The notes: generated from the letters alone by a model not told the origin. A DNA stretch of 64,000 nt from Anoplolepis gracilipes (GCF_047496725.1 NC_132979.1:12069001-12133000), one strand, 5' to 3'; positions 33,834 to 44,431 are shown, counted from the first letter of the stretch. Translations and numbers: made by a program.

Positions 33834-34851
33834 TGTCGGAATTCGAAAAACTGTATTACGACCCCTCGCACTACGCAGGGTATTCCGCGGTGGACATTTT
33901 AACGCGAGCCGTTAAACCGAATTTTAGTCCCAACAATGTTCTCGACTGGCTTAAATCGCAAGACGTGTACACGCTGCATCGACCAGTACGACGAAAATTT
34001 CCGCGTTTACATTATAACGTGACAAATATCGACGATTTGTGGGAAGCTGATTTGATTGATCTCCGTAATCTCAAGAGCTATAATGACGGTTAGTACGGTG
34101 TAATACGAGCTTTTGAGCTTTTGAGCGTATATTCTCGAGAAGCAATGGTCGTCTACCGGTTTGCCTACAGACCGACAAAGGTAAAGAATTTATAGCGCGT
34201 CCTGTACAAAAATTCTTAAAAGAAAAAGACATTCGCTTTCGCGTAACTCGCAATCCTGATATTAAAGCAGCTATAGTGGAGCGTTTTAATAGAACACTCA
34301 AGGAACATATGTGGCGTTATTTTACGCATAACAATACACGACGTTACATAAATGTTTTGCAGGATATCGTTCACGCTTTTAATCACACGCGTCATTCCAG
34401 TATCAAAATGCAACCTGCGGTCGTTACGCGGGAAAATGCCCGCATTGCGCGCGAAAATATAACTCTTCGTTGGAAAAACGAGAAATGCGAAAAACAAAAG
34501 GCTAAATATCGCGTTGGTGAACTCGTGCGGATCAGTAGAGCAAAAGTCACCTTCGAGAAAGGATACGAGGCAAAGTGGAGCGAGGAGATATTTCGAATTC
34601 ATCGGGTTCTTGATTGGCGAAAACCGCGAGTGTACGAACTAAGTGACTTAGCCGGCGAGGTCATAGACGGTATTTTTTACGAGCAAGAATTAGCCCTAGT
34701 TGAGAAAAATTTACAGGAGGAAGAATTTATCGTCGATCGCGTGATAAAGAGCAGAGGACGTGGTGATAATAAACAGCTGTTAGTTAGCTGGCGTGGTTAT
34801 CCTAGCAAGTTCGATAGTTGGATTCCCGCTTCAAGTTTAACAAATCTTTGA
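33833..34851 (+). pseudogene. int: Retroviral-type integrase with C-terminal chromodomain, core deleted
   Basis: ATG at 33833 sits in TAATG with the previous stop; a TTG at 33818 is also in frame but less likely. The N-terminal part (LYYDPSHYAGYSA, DIDDLWEADLIDLR) is followed directly after NDG (34090) by a stop and scrambled sequence. The strand carrying the first catalytic Asp is missing. The second Asp (QTDKGKEF, about 34167) and the Glu (VERFNRTLK, about 34273) remain, then RFRIHRV-type SH3-like sequence and a chromodomain (EEFIVDRV...LLVSWRGYPSKFDSWIP). Polinton integrase makes the 6-bp target duplications seen at this element's ends, and the chromodomain may steer insertion to heterochromatin. 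This copy is dead. Confidence 0.92.
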
Positions 34852-34852
34852 G

Positions 34853-35761
34853 ATGAGGGAGGACCAATTTCTACTGGTTCTTCCGAGCAATAGTAGTATG
34901 CATTATTTTCCGGACAATACTACCTCATCATTTATTACGGAATTGCCTCAATCGATAGTTATACGGCGAATGGGAAGTCGCGCTCAGCGAAATTCAATTT
35001 CCCAATACTTTTTTTCATATACAACGTGGTGAGAATATACTCACATTCGCCGATGTTGACATTCAAAATAACGAGGAAAAAGATTCTGTGATAATTTCGA
35101 GGGAAGACAAAATACGGGCTGGCATTTATAAAAATATGGACGAACTTTTCGACGCGATTAATACGACGTGTAAAGGAGTCGGTTCGCATTTTCGTCTGGA
35201 TCGACGGGGGTTATCCGCCGGTAGTATAGAGTTTTACCTTGAGTGTGATAAAAATAAATGTAAACTAAATCATTATGTAAACTTTTCCGATAAACTTCTA
35301 CGAATACTCGGTTTAGGGGATGCACTTTATAATGCTCCTAAGCGGGAAGGACGATGCTATACTATGCTTACGACGTATAATCCTGATTCAAAAAAAAATC
35401 TACATCAATTTTTGTTAAACTCGGTTTTGAAAAGGGACGCTTTGGATTCTTTAGTTACGAACCCTGTAGTTTGGCTCGCGGTATTCCCGATAAACTATTC
35501 GTTTATTGTGATATTTGCGAACCTTACATAACAGGCGATGTGCAGTCTCCTCTTCTCCGAATAGTGTCGGTCGAGAGGCATGGTCGCGATTACGAGTACG
35601 GAACGAATCAAGTGAAACATTTCTCTTCTCTGCATTATACCCCGTTACGACGAACAAATTTCAGTAGGATTGAAATCGATATAAGAGATCAGTTCGGAAA
35701 AAAAATAGCATTCGAATCCGGAACATCGACTGTGACGTTACACTTTAGGCGAACCCGTTAG
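34853..35761 (+). pseudogene. Conserved Polinton protein of the PY type, frameshifted
   Basis: ATG at 34853, one base past the integrase stop. The N-terminus FLLVLPSNSSMHYFPDNT matches the pattern I know from the conserved PY protein of animal Polintons, followed in another frame by GEWEVALSEIQFP. The frame shifts near 34962 and near 35470, and the gene ends at the TAG of 35759. The family is generally regarded as a structural or virion-associated protein, but its function is not established to my knowledge. Position between integrase and the capsid cluster supports a virion role. Confidence 0.75.
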
Positions 35762-35818
35762 TATTGCGAACGTCGGCGTCATAGGAAAAAAGATAAAAAT
35801 TAAGTTCTCAAATGCAAC

Positions 35819-36400
35819 ATGACAGACTACTACGAGTATTACAATTTACAAAGCGGCAGAGGTGGTGGAATTCCGAGAGTTTTCGTCGGCGCACCTTATC
35901 AACGCGGTCATGGAATCGGAAGTTTTCTAGGAGGATTATTTAGACGTATACTACCTTATCTAAGTAGAGAAGCGCGTGCAGTAGGGAAAGAAGCTTTACA
36001 AGCAGGTGTTAATATAATCGGTGATATTGAAAATAATATACCGTTAAAAATGTCGGCCGAAAACCGTTTTAAAGAATCGCGCGAAAATCTCAAGAGAAAA
36101 GCTAAAGAAAAAATAAGTAGTCTGATGAAAGGCTCGGGATATAAGATAGATGCGAAAATGCACGCAGCTCAGTTTCCTTTCGCCGGGCTTAACACGCGTA
36201 TCGTTAAATCCGCGATAACGTCGTCACGTAAACGTCGGCGATCAAATAAGAAAAGATTACCGAAAAAAACCAAAGCGCGGAATAAAACATTAAAAAGCAA
36301 GGTGAGAAAGAAAAATCGCAAGTCAAAGAAAAGACATAACTTCTCTGCGAAACGTCGTAAAACTTCTAGAAAGCGCACCGTATCCGACATATTTTCTTAA
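35819..36400 (+). CDS. pVI/pX-like virion protein, intact (193 aa)
   Basis: Uninterrupted from ATG 35819. The N-terminal third is glycine-rich with an amphipathic segment (RGHGIGSFLGGLFRRILP, then GKEALQAGVN), the kind of membrane-active helix seen in adenovirus pVI-like proteins. The last 70 residues are dominated by Lys and Arg (SSRKRRRSNKKRLPKK onward), typical of a DNA-condensing core protein. It lies directly before the major capsid gene. The assignment rests on composition and position. Being undamaged among broken neighbours is notable but may be chance for a short gene. Confidence 0.75.
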   Translation: MTDYYEYYNLQSGRGGGIPRVFVGAPYQRGHGIGSFLGGLFRRILPYLSREARAVGKEALQAGVNIIGDIENNIPLKMSAENRFKESRENLKRKAKEKISSLMKGSGYKIDAKMHAAQFPFAGLNTRIVKSAITSSRKRRRSNKKRLPKKTKARNKTLKSKVRKKNRKSKKRHNFSAKRRKTSRKRTVSDIFS

Positions 36401-36475
36401 ACGATATTACGCTAAACACAGTAGACAACGAAAATATCGGTAAAAGATATTGATAAAAATTTACGGTAAATAATC

Positions 36476-37808
36476 ATGTCTTTTCTTCATACGCATTCGA
36501 GCGAGTGTTTAAAAAGTAAACTCGATCTTTTTTCTTTACCACTCACGCAGACTAGCATCGAAAGTTCACAATGGATCTATTACAAACCCGTCAGCTCGCT
36601 CTCGGACGACTCACCGATAGAATTCGTCATCCCAGGCCATGGAGAAGAATATTTAGATCTCACACATACCATGCTGAGTCTTCGAGTGCGCGTGGAAACC
36701 AACGACGACCTCGCGCCGCGAACGGGAGATACCGCCGCCGCCACAGAGGTCAAAGTAGGTTTCGTAAATCATTTACTCCACTCCATCTTCAATCAGATCG
36801 ACGTGTATTTCAATCAAAAGCTCGTGTCGCCTCCGAACAACGCTTACGCGTACCGCGTGTACATCGAGGCGTTGTTAAATTACTCTTCACCCGCAAAAAC
36901 TACCCATCTAACCTCGAGTCTGTGGGACGCGGATACACCCGGATACATGGACGATCTATTGGAATCAAAAGGCAACGCCGCGCTCGTGAGACGAGCTCGA
37001 TACATTCACGGAGAACGAGCGCTAGATCTTATAGGACATCTTCATTGCGACGTTTTCAATCAAGACAAATTTTTAATTAACGGCGTAGAAGTACGCTTAC
37101 GACTCGTACGCTCGAAAGATTCATTTTGTCTCATGGAAAGTAACAGTTTATCGAAAATTCATATATTGGATGCCAGCTTACTTGTGAGAAGAGCGAAAAT
37201 AAGCGTCGGGGTGTTACTTGTACACGCTAGAATGTTGAGTAAAGTTACTGCCACTTACGAGAGTCGAGGTTAAAACTTTTACGATTCATAGCGGGGTAAT
37301 GGCGGAATCAATAGATAATGCAATATTAGGTCAACTACCGAAACGAATAATAGTCGGTTTCATCAATAATAAAGCATTTAATGGTGATAGAAAATTAAAT
37401 CCGTTTAATTTTAAAAATTGGGGTATAAATTTCTTCTCGATGTATGTCGATGGTATGCAAATTCCCAGTAGGCCGTTATAGCCGGTTTTCTCGGTTGAAG
37501 AACCACTTTATGTTGAAGCTTATCAAACGCTTTTTTCGGGAACAGATATCCATTTTTTGAATGAAGGAAATTCTATAAGCAGAAAGGATTATTTCAAGGG
37601 ATATACATTATTTGCTTTTGACCTTACACCCGATTTGTCCGCTAATTGTGCCGGCCATTGGAATCTTGTGAAACATGGAAGTTTGCGATTAGAAGTGCGA
37701 TTCGAGAGAGCTCTCGCCGAGACCATTAACTGTATTGTTTACGCAGAGTTTGATAATGTGATAGAAATCGACGCGTCGCGTCAAGTCATCGTCGATTTTT
37801 CCGGCTAG
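36476..37808 (+). pseudogene. mcp: Major capsid protein (double jelly-roll), frameshifted and truncated
   Basis: ATG at 36476 opens MSFLHTHSSECLKSKLDLF, followed by SIEFVIPGHGEEYLDLTH-type and FVNHLLHSIFNQIDVYFN motifs, characteristic of Polinton major capsid proteins, which form the trimeric hexon-like shell. The second half includes LGQLPKRIIVGF and AFDLTPDLS. A frameshift near 37250 ends the first frame at 37273, and a TAG at 37479-37481 interrupts the second before it runs to 37808. At about 440 codons the overall length is typical. The presence of a capsid gene is what marks the class as potentially virus-forming; this copy cannot make a shell. Confidence 0.92.
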
Positions 37809-38010
37809 TTTATCTATGCACGATTTATGCCTCGTAGTGTAATACTCGGTTAAAAATTCCCCCTCCAATTTCAAATAAAATATCGATATCGCCGTGTTTT
37901 CCAAAAACGTGTATTGTAACAAAAGAAAATTTAGTTTCATTCGAGACGTGAACGCGACGTTTCGTGAAGAGGTTATACTTTGTCATTGCAAGCACATAAA
38001 TTTTCACAAT
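37809..38010. other. Short spacer after the capsid gene
   Basis: A frame open from GTG 37894 runs into the next gene, but its codons up to the ATG at 38011 resemble no family member's N-terminus. No clear promoter element is visible. Confidence 0.4.
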
Positions 38011-39015
38011 ATGGACATAGTCATCGACATACAAGGCTTCCGTGATGTCAACGATAAATTTATCCCAAAGGAAGTCGCTATTGTCTCGATTGACGTCCCA
38101 ATCGTCGGTCATTGGATTATGATGCCTCCACATCCATTTGGAGAATTATCCGCAAAAGCAAGACGAGAAAACAATTGGCTCTCGCAAAATTATCACGGTA
38201 TCGAGTGGTTCGACGGTGAAACTAATCTGAAATATTTTATTTCACATTTGCGCGAAATTACAAGACGTGTGCGTTACATTTACGTTAGAGGCAACGAAAA
38301 GGCAAGCTACTTGCGGAATATACTTTCCAGAGATATAAATAATTTGGAAGATATCTCTCCGCCATTTAAAAACCTATCGTCAAAAGAAGAAGACGGACGA
38401 TATTGCTCTCACCACGGATTTTGGAATTTTGGAATCTTCCGTTGCGCATTACACAATGCTTATAAACTAAAATACTGGTTAGTCACACAAAATAATCGTG
38501 ATATCGACGTTACGTTTAGTACTCAAGTTAGTTGTAGTACTGAAAAAGATTGTGAAATATACTCCGAGAACACGGACGACGAAATCGCCGAGGAAATCGA
38601 AAACAAAGATTATGTTTTTTGTGACATGAATGAAAATATTAAATCGAGTAATGAAATAGAGAAACAAAACCTGCAAAAAATCGAACATCTAATTGAAAAA
38701 GAAGAAGAAGAAGGATTCGTGAAATTGACGAAATCAAAGACGTTGCTGGATGAAAACAAGTTCAAAATTACTAACATTACTACGCAAACCGACATTGAAA
38801 ACCTGAAAGCCGATATTGATAAAATCGCATTATCAAAAGAGGTAAAAACCGACGTTATTCAAATAATACCGCACGTTCGTTCGCCTTTGTTGGAAAAAAA
38901 TGAACTCTCGCGAAATTTTGCAAGCACTCCATCATCTCGATGCCAGACATGTGGGAGTGTATTCTGCCGACAGAGTTCCGAGGGTGTGGACGAGGTCGAT
39001 GACCATCGTTGTTAA
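38011..39015 (+). CDS. RNase-H-like/exonuclease-like Polinton protein of unknown function
   Basis: Started at ATG 38011 (MDIVIDIQGFRDVNDKF). The N-terminal 130 residues, DIQGF...KEVAIVSID, WLSQNYHGIEW and VRGNEKASYLRN, match a protein family frequent in insect Polintons and in insect genomes, with the strand-Asp-strand layout of an RNase-H-like fold. CALHNAYKL follows near residue 150. The rest is charged and Glu/Lys-rich, with possible coiled coil (EIEKQNLQKIEHLIEKEEEE). The last about 38 residues overlap the protease gene in another frame and read like frame-shifted protease sequence, so the original stop was probably lost. Catalytic activity is unproven. Confidence 0.65.
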   Translation: MDIVIDIQGFRDVNDKFIPKEVAIVSIDVPIVGHWIMMPPHPFGELSAKARRENNWLSQNYHGIEWFDGETNLKYFISHLREITRRVRYIYVRGNEKASYLRNILSRDINNLEDISPPFKNLSSKEEDGRYCSHHGFWNFGIFRCALHNAYKLKYWLVTQNNRDIDVTFSTQVSCSTEKDCEIYSENTDDEIAEEIENKDYVFCDMNENIKSSNEIEKQNLQKIEHLIEKEEEEGFVKLTKSKTLLDENKFKITNITTQTDIENLKADIDKIALSKEVKTDVIQIIPHVRSPLLEKNELSRNFASTPSSRCQTCGSVFCRQSSEGVDEVDDHRC

Positions 39016-39370
39016 CACCGACAACCATACTCGACCTGGAGAACATTGGATCGCTTTCTTTCTCGATAAATACGGTACAGGCACTTACTTCGATAGTTAC
39101 GGATTACTCCCTTTGTATTCCGGATTTTTACTCCGACTGCGGCGAAATTCCACCATCCACCATTGGAACACCCAGCAATTACAAGGAATTTTTTCTCAAA
39201 CTTGCGGGCAATACTGCTGCGTATTTTTATATTATATGTGTAGCGATTACGATCTTAATCAGTTTCTTACTCTTTTTACCGAAGATTGCGAACGTAACGA
39301 TCGCTTGATTGTACGATTATTTAATAAAATTTTCTTTCACGAAAAACGTATTAAACATTCCGACATGTAA
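38900..39370 (+). CDS. Adenovirus-type cysteine protease (adenain-like), intact
   Basis: ATG at 38900, 156 residues. The C5/Ulp1-fold triad is in order: His in GEHWIAFFLD (about residue 49), the acidic residue in TYFDSYG (about 64), and Gln plus Cys in QTCGQYCCVF (about 103). In adenoviruses and Polintons this enzyme matures virion proteins inside the particle. It is the last gene before the right repeat and starts within the previous frame, overlapping by 116 bp. There are no internal stops or indels. Length is slightly shorter than adenovirus protease but normal for Polintons. Confidence 0.9.
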   Translation: MNSREILQALHHLDARHVGVYSADRVPRVWTRSMTIVVNTDNHTRPGEHWIAFFLDKYGTGTYFDSYGLLPLYSGFLLRLRRNSTIHHWNTQQLQGIFSQTCGQYCCVFLYYMCSDYDLNQFLTLFTEDCERNDRLIVRLFNKIFFHEKRIKHSDM

Positions 39371-39395
39371 TGCTTAAACATGTAAACCTTTGTGT

Positions 39396-39401
39396 AATAA
39401 A
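39396..39401 (+). terminator. Poly(A) signal AATAAA after the structural gene cluster
   Basis: AATAAA 26 bp after the protease stop, followed by further A-rich sequence and a second AATAAA nearby. It probably ends the transcripts of the rightward cluster. Confidence 0.45.
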
Positions 39402-39546
39402 ATATAAAAAAATACATTGTACTATTACTTAATAAAAATTAATTATTACCTTAATTATATGTAATAAGAATCTTGATTTTTGTAGTAAAAATCTGCATCA
39501 ATAAATGTGAGCAATTTTATTTTTAATCATCTATTTCTTTCACCCG

Positions 39547-40239
39547 CTCCTCTTTCCCATTTTACATATAAGTAGTTCCGTTACTTTTATTGTTGAAAGA
39601 GGATGTTCCGCAACCTCTTTTAACAATAGACGCTCATCGTAATATAAGACACCGATAATACTATTTCTTTCGTTGCGTCATACCATCGCGTTTGACAGAA
39701 CCTGCACGTTCCTGTGTTATTATCTTTTTTTTCATTTTCACAGACATGACGTTATACATGGTCAACTACCATGTGACGTCATTTGTTTTGACGGGCCATA
39801 CCTGCCCCACGTGCAGAACGCACTTTTCCGTCTCACCATCGTCTCCGTAACCGTTATCGCCCCAAGAGCCATATCTGCCCCGCTTGCAGAACGTCAAAGC
39901 GCTTTTTACTCCCTTCACCAGCACCGTAACCGATATCGGACCAAGAACCATACCTGCCCCACTACGTAACATAAATGCCTTATCTAACCTTTACTCTAGT
40001 AAGTTCTTATTTAGCTCAACACACCAGGACCAGGATCAGCAATACGAAGGACCCAGGTTCAAGTCCCGAGAAAACCAGAAAATTTTTCTTACCTGAGCAC
40101 GAACCCTTCCCCCTCCAACCACCACTTTTTTTCTGTCAGTCCCGGTGGTGATGGGGGAAAACACCAGACACCCCCGCGGTGCCCGTGGGCGCGGTGGTGG
40201 AGGTTTGTTTTAACGGGCCATACCTGCCCCATTACTACT
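39547..40239 (-). repeat. Right Polinton terminal inverted repeat
   Basis: Reverse complement of 23061-23773, including the repeated CCATACCTGCCCC motifs. Differences from the left copy are mostly transitions, roughly 6 percent in the part I compared by eye (23630-23770 against its mirror). Confidence 0.93.
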
Positions 40240-40245
40240 TACTTG
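40240..40245. repeat. Target-site duplication TACTTG, right copy
   Basis: Perfect repeat of 23055-23060, directly after ...ATTACTACT. Confidence 0.92.
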
Positions 40246-40432
40246 TTTTATAGATAAATATATTATTTATAGATAATATATTATAGATAATATATAATAT
40301 ATAATATATAATTTACACTATTTATAAAAATTTAGACTATCATAATTTTTTTACAATGTATAAATTTACATAAAATTTATACCTTTTTATGGTAATACTT
40401 GTGTTAGTTATATATTAAAAATTATTGTAATT

Positions 40433-42540
40433 ATGTTTAATGTACAAAAACAAAACCCATTTGTTTCTAAACGTCATATGAGAATTGTTGAAAATGAAAC
40501 TAATATAGATATTGCAGGCTCCTCTAAACAATCATTTATTACTAACAATTCTTTTAAAGATTATCATTTAGATTTATAGATTTATATTTTAGATTATATA
40601 GAAATTATAATAAAAATATCCATACATATCAAAAATGCTACTGATAGAATCAGTATTGAAAATACATCTTTTGGAAATGAAAACAGACAATGTTTAAATA
40701 ATAACAATGACAGAAGACAGAATGATGATAATAAAGAAAATAAAGAGAGTGATGATCATGACTTTTACACACACAATCTTTCTACAGAAAATATAGATAA
40801 GGCTTACAATGATGCTGATAATGGCAACTAATTTAAAAATGCTATAGCTGAATGGGCTGTATGTTATAATATAAATGTATGTAACGCATTGCTAAAAATT
40901 TTGCAGCAACATACGTTATGCAACTTCTCAAAAGACATACAAACATTATTAGAAACACCACAAGTCATTACTGTAAATGCATGTGGAGAATATTTTTATT
41001 CGGGTTTGGGTAATATTATTAAAAAAATGTTATTAAAATCTCCTAAAATAAAATATATTAATTTATTAATAAACATTGATGGTCTTCCATTCGCAAAGTC
41101 ATCACATGCTTCATTGTGGCCTACTCTATATTCAAATACAATTAATAAAAAAGTATATCTTGTTGGTGCATTTTTTGGAAATAAAAAATCAGAAAATTGC
41201 AATACTTTTTTACAACCTTTAGTAAATGATTTAATTAATTTAAGTAATGGTTATATTTATAATAATAATATAATGAAAATTAAATTATTAGGTTTAATAT
41301 GTGATGCACCAGCAAAGTCTTTCGTTTTGAATGTAAAAGGTCATATTGGATTTTACAGTTGCACAAAATGCACAATCAAAGGAAAGTACTTGCATGGTAG
41401 AATATGTTTTCCAAATACATCTTATTCTTTAAGAACTGACGAATCATTTGCTGCAAACGCTTACAAAAATTTTCAAACTGGCTTTTCTGTTTTAAATAAT
41501 GTCCCAGAATTTTCACCTATAAGTAATATTCCGCTTGACTATATGCATCTCATATGTTTAGGTGTAGTTAAAAAATTATTACTTTTGTGGACAGAAGGAC
41601 CGCTTTCTATACGTTTGAGCAGAAAATCAATTAATAAAATATCACATTTGTTAATTTTGCTTAGATGTACTATTCCAAATGATTTTGTCAGAAAGTCAAG
41701 ATCCTTAAAAGATGTTAGACAATGGAAAGCTGTCGAATTCAGGAATTTCCTTTTATATACAGGACCTGTTGTATTAAAATACATATTAAAGAAAGACATG
41801 TATCATCATTTTCTTTCACTTCATGTAGCCATCACAATTCTTGTTCGTCCAGATTTATGCACAAAACATTATGTAGATTATGCTGAAGCTTTATTAAAAA
41901 ATTTTGTTCAATCTTTTGAAATACTCTATGGTAAACAATATATATCACATAATGTGTTACATTTGTGTTCTGATGTGAGAACATTTGGCTCATTAGATAA
42001 CTTCAGTGCATTCCACTTTGAAAACTATATGATGACTATTAAGAAACAATTAAAAAAGCAACAATTAATTAAGAGATATAGTAAAAATGAAAATCTCAGT
42101 TTTCTATTACCAAAACCTATTTACAATAATCAAAATTTATGTTCGCTAAAATATTTGCATAATAATGGACCAATATCTCATAATTGTGGTAATGTACAAT
42201 CTCAATATTTACAATTATTAACTGAGAAATTTAATATAAACTGTAAAAATAACAGTAATTCTAATAGTTGTTGTCTTCTAAAAAACGGACACTACATTGT
42301 TATTGTAAACATTGTAAAAATAAATGAAGAAATTTTTATCCTCGAAAAAAATGTACATATGTAAAAAATCTATATAAATTACCTTGTAAATCTAGCGAAT
42401 TTGGCATAAAAGTTATGACAGTCAATAGTGAAGAACTTTTGTCCTATCCCATTACAGATATTATTTGTAAAGCATGGAGAATTCCTTATACGAATCAAAC
42501 AAATATATTTGCAGTATTTCCCTTAAACCATTTTACATAA
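40433..42540 (+). pseudogene. CMC/CACTA-like transposase, nearly complete
   Basis: One frame runs from ATG 40433 with stops near 40577 and 40829, then open from 40889 to 42364 (491 codons), then continues in a shifted frame to TAA 42538. Motifs: NIDGLPFAKSS, CDAPAKSFVLN, FYSCTKCT, PLDYMHLICLGVVKKLL, WKAVEFRNFLLYTGPVVLK and FHFENYM. The Asp residues in the first, second and fourth are plausible catalytic residues of an RNase-H-like fold. The same pattern is in 48389-50415, and a looser form in 11617-14059. A partner gene follows at 43086. The element's termini were not found; it starts only about 190 bp from the Polinton's right end. Confidence 0.75.
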
Positions 42541-42604
42541 TATATTTATTAGACATATTATGCTTAAACCATTTTACATAATATATTTATTAGACATATT
42601 ATAA
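42522..42604 (+). repeat. 41-bp tandem duplication at the 3' end of the transposase gene
   Basis: CTTAAACCATTTTACATAAT with its following 21 bases occurs twice in succession (42522 and 42563). The first copy contains the gene's TAA. Confidence 0.85.
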
Positions 42605-42642
42605 TGCTTTACAATATATATTTTCAACTACATTTTAATATA

Positions 42643-43035
42643 CAGGGTGTCCCAAAATGACCGGTAAATATTCTAATGGCAGGTTCTTTAGAACATTTTA
42701 AAACGAAAAGTTTAATACAAAAATGTCAAGGCTATAATAGTTTTCAAATTAGAAAGATTTAAAGATCACAAATGACAGGACTAGAATTTCGCGTGCTCAG
42801 GTACGGCAAAATAACAAGTGATAAAAGTGCTTCTATGAATTTATCTAATTCCTTTATCACTTGTTATTTTGCCGTACCTAAGCGCGCGAAATTCTAGTCC
42901 TGTCATTTGTGATCTTTAAATCTTTCTAATTTGAGAACTATTGTAGCCTCGACATTTTTGTATTAAATTTTTCGCCTTAAAATGTTCTAAAGAACCTGCC
43001 ATTAAAATATTTACCGGCATTTTCGGGACACCCTG
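42643..43035. mobile_element. 393-bp foldback MITE with CAGGGTGTCCC ends
   Basis: CAGGGTGTCCCAAAATG at the left and CGGGACACCCTG at the right tip long inverted arms of about 180 bp (AATGGCAGGTTCTTTAGAAC and its mirror), flanked by TA. The loop near 42835 is only some 20 bp. It sits between the transposase and its partner gene, so it is younger than that element. Its ends resemble those of the 20393 foldback, but the interior is unrelated. Confidence 0.85.
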
Positions 43036-43085
43036 TATATACACACAAGTATTTTGCATTTGCGGATTTTTGATCTTACAGAAAA

Positions 43086-44110
43086 ATGAGTGCTAAAACA
43101 TTTATAATAGCGGAATTCAGTGATGGCCTACAGTTGATACCTACATCATAGTATAATGCAGATAAAAGATCGACCATTTGGCCTAGTCACTTTAAAAGTA
43201 AATTTATAGAATTAATAAAGCCATAATAACAAAAGAAATGCCTAAAAATAATATAGAATGGGATGAATTACCAATTAAAAGAACTTTTGGCAAAGCAGGT
43301 AAAATATAGTTGTATTTGAAATTTATAAACAGTAGAAAAGAAGTGTTTGCACATTAAAATGCTAAAAAGTATTGGTTTATTATTTTTATATAATTTTATC
43401 TGGAAACATATTGTTGCATGTCTAATAATGCTTTATTCAATATATTAATATATGTATACAAATAAAAAGAATATTTTAGTAAGATACTTAACAATAATAT
43501 TTTTTTGCTTTGTTTAACGTTATTTCAATGAGATGGAATGTGCAAATACTTTTTTTAATCTGTATTTGTATATGATTGCTACAAGTTATTATTTGTTAAT
43601 TATAATTTATTTTTTAACGTTTTTTAAATAATTAAGATACTTATGAGGGATGAAAAAATTAGTGCTTGCGGAAGATACATCAAATATTGAGATGTCATCT
43701 GATGGATTACGTGAACAACAGAAGGAACTAAGACGCAAAAAGCGGAGAGAAAAATTTCATTATCATCATCTTCAGATGAAGAACTTTCTTTAAATGAAAA
43801 TCGCTATAAAAAGTTAAATAAAACTTTGCCTGCTTATCCACAAATTTCAAATTTTGTAGCATCTAATAAGGTTATATAACATGACAGATTGATACATAAT
43901 AATTTCATATTGAACACTGACGGTAAGCAGTTATAATTTATAAGAATTATATATATTAATGTAGAAAAAAATAATAACTCTAAGAAAAATAATTAACTTT
44001 TATTCCTTAGAGAGAACTATTGAGGAAACTCATGTTTCTACAAATAATATAAAAAAAGCTTTTACGAGAAAACCTCATGAAGATAGTGACGTCGAAAATA
44101 TTTACACGAG
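43086..44110 (+). pseudogene. Remnant of the DUF4806-like partner gene
   Basis: ATG at 43086 reads FIIAEFSDGLQLIPTS, then a stop, then STIWPSHFKSKF and a likely splice donor near 43303 (GGCAAAGCAGGTAAA). Later blocks near 43640-43870 (LREQQKELRRKKRR, SDEELSLNENRYKKL) and 44011-44110 look like further exons, with frame changes. The layout matches 51199-53570, which begins with a similar SDG...WP region and ends in a DUF4806-type domain; that end is missing here. Confidence 0.5.
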
Positions 44111-44380
44111 TGGTATATTTTAAAAATATTGCTTTTAAGTAATGTTTCAAAAATGTTTAAATATTGTAGGAATATTCTGTTTTTTTTTAACAAACTGCCC
44201 AAGTATTATATGATATATTTCTGTTAAATCGATGCGTGATTGATAAATGTATGATTCTGTGTGACGCATCACTTTTGCGCGCGCTACACATGCGAGAGGA
44301 GATCGAGGAGGAGACGCACTTCTTCTATTTGTGACACCATGTAAGGAGAACGACTCATAACGCTAATTAACTTCTGTTCA

Positions 44381-44381
<1 letters not shown>

Positions 44382-44425
<44 letters not shown>
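44382..44425. repeat. (TA)n microsatellite
   Basis: An uninterrupted TA array of about 22 units. Confidence 0.9.

Positions 44426-44431
<6 letters not shown>

Larger units (their letters stand above)
23061..40239 (+). mobile_element. Polinton/Maverick (adintovirus-like) element, 17.2 kb, degenerate
   Basis: Defined by 6-bp TACTTG duplications, ends AGTAGTAATGGGG / CCCCATTACTACT, inverted repeats of about 700 bp and the full Polinton gene set: protein-primed DNA polymerase B, FtsK/A32-like packaging ATPase, chromodomain integrase, double-jelly-roll capsid protein, adenovirus-type protease, pVI/pX-like protein and accessory genes. Everything but the first gene is rightward. Several core genes carry frameshifts, stops and internal deletions, and the two terminal repeats differ by several percent, mostly transitions. 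It is therefore an old, immobile insertion. It is an endogenous virus-like element of an insect genome. Confidence 0.95.

Noticed and set aside
36571..37080. Arg-rich 169-codon frame inside the capsid gene
   Set aside because: Out-of-frame reading of the capsid coding sequence.
27238..37808. Use of TGA as a Trp codon in the Polinton
   Set aside because: Several TGA codons fall at expected Trp sites, but there are also TAG stops, a TGA at an expected Arg and many frameshifts, so decay is the simpler reading.
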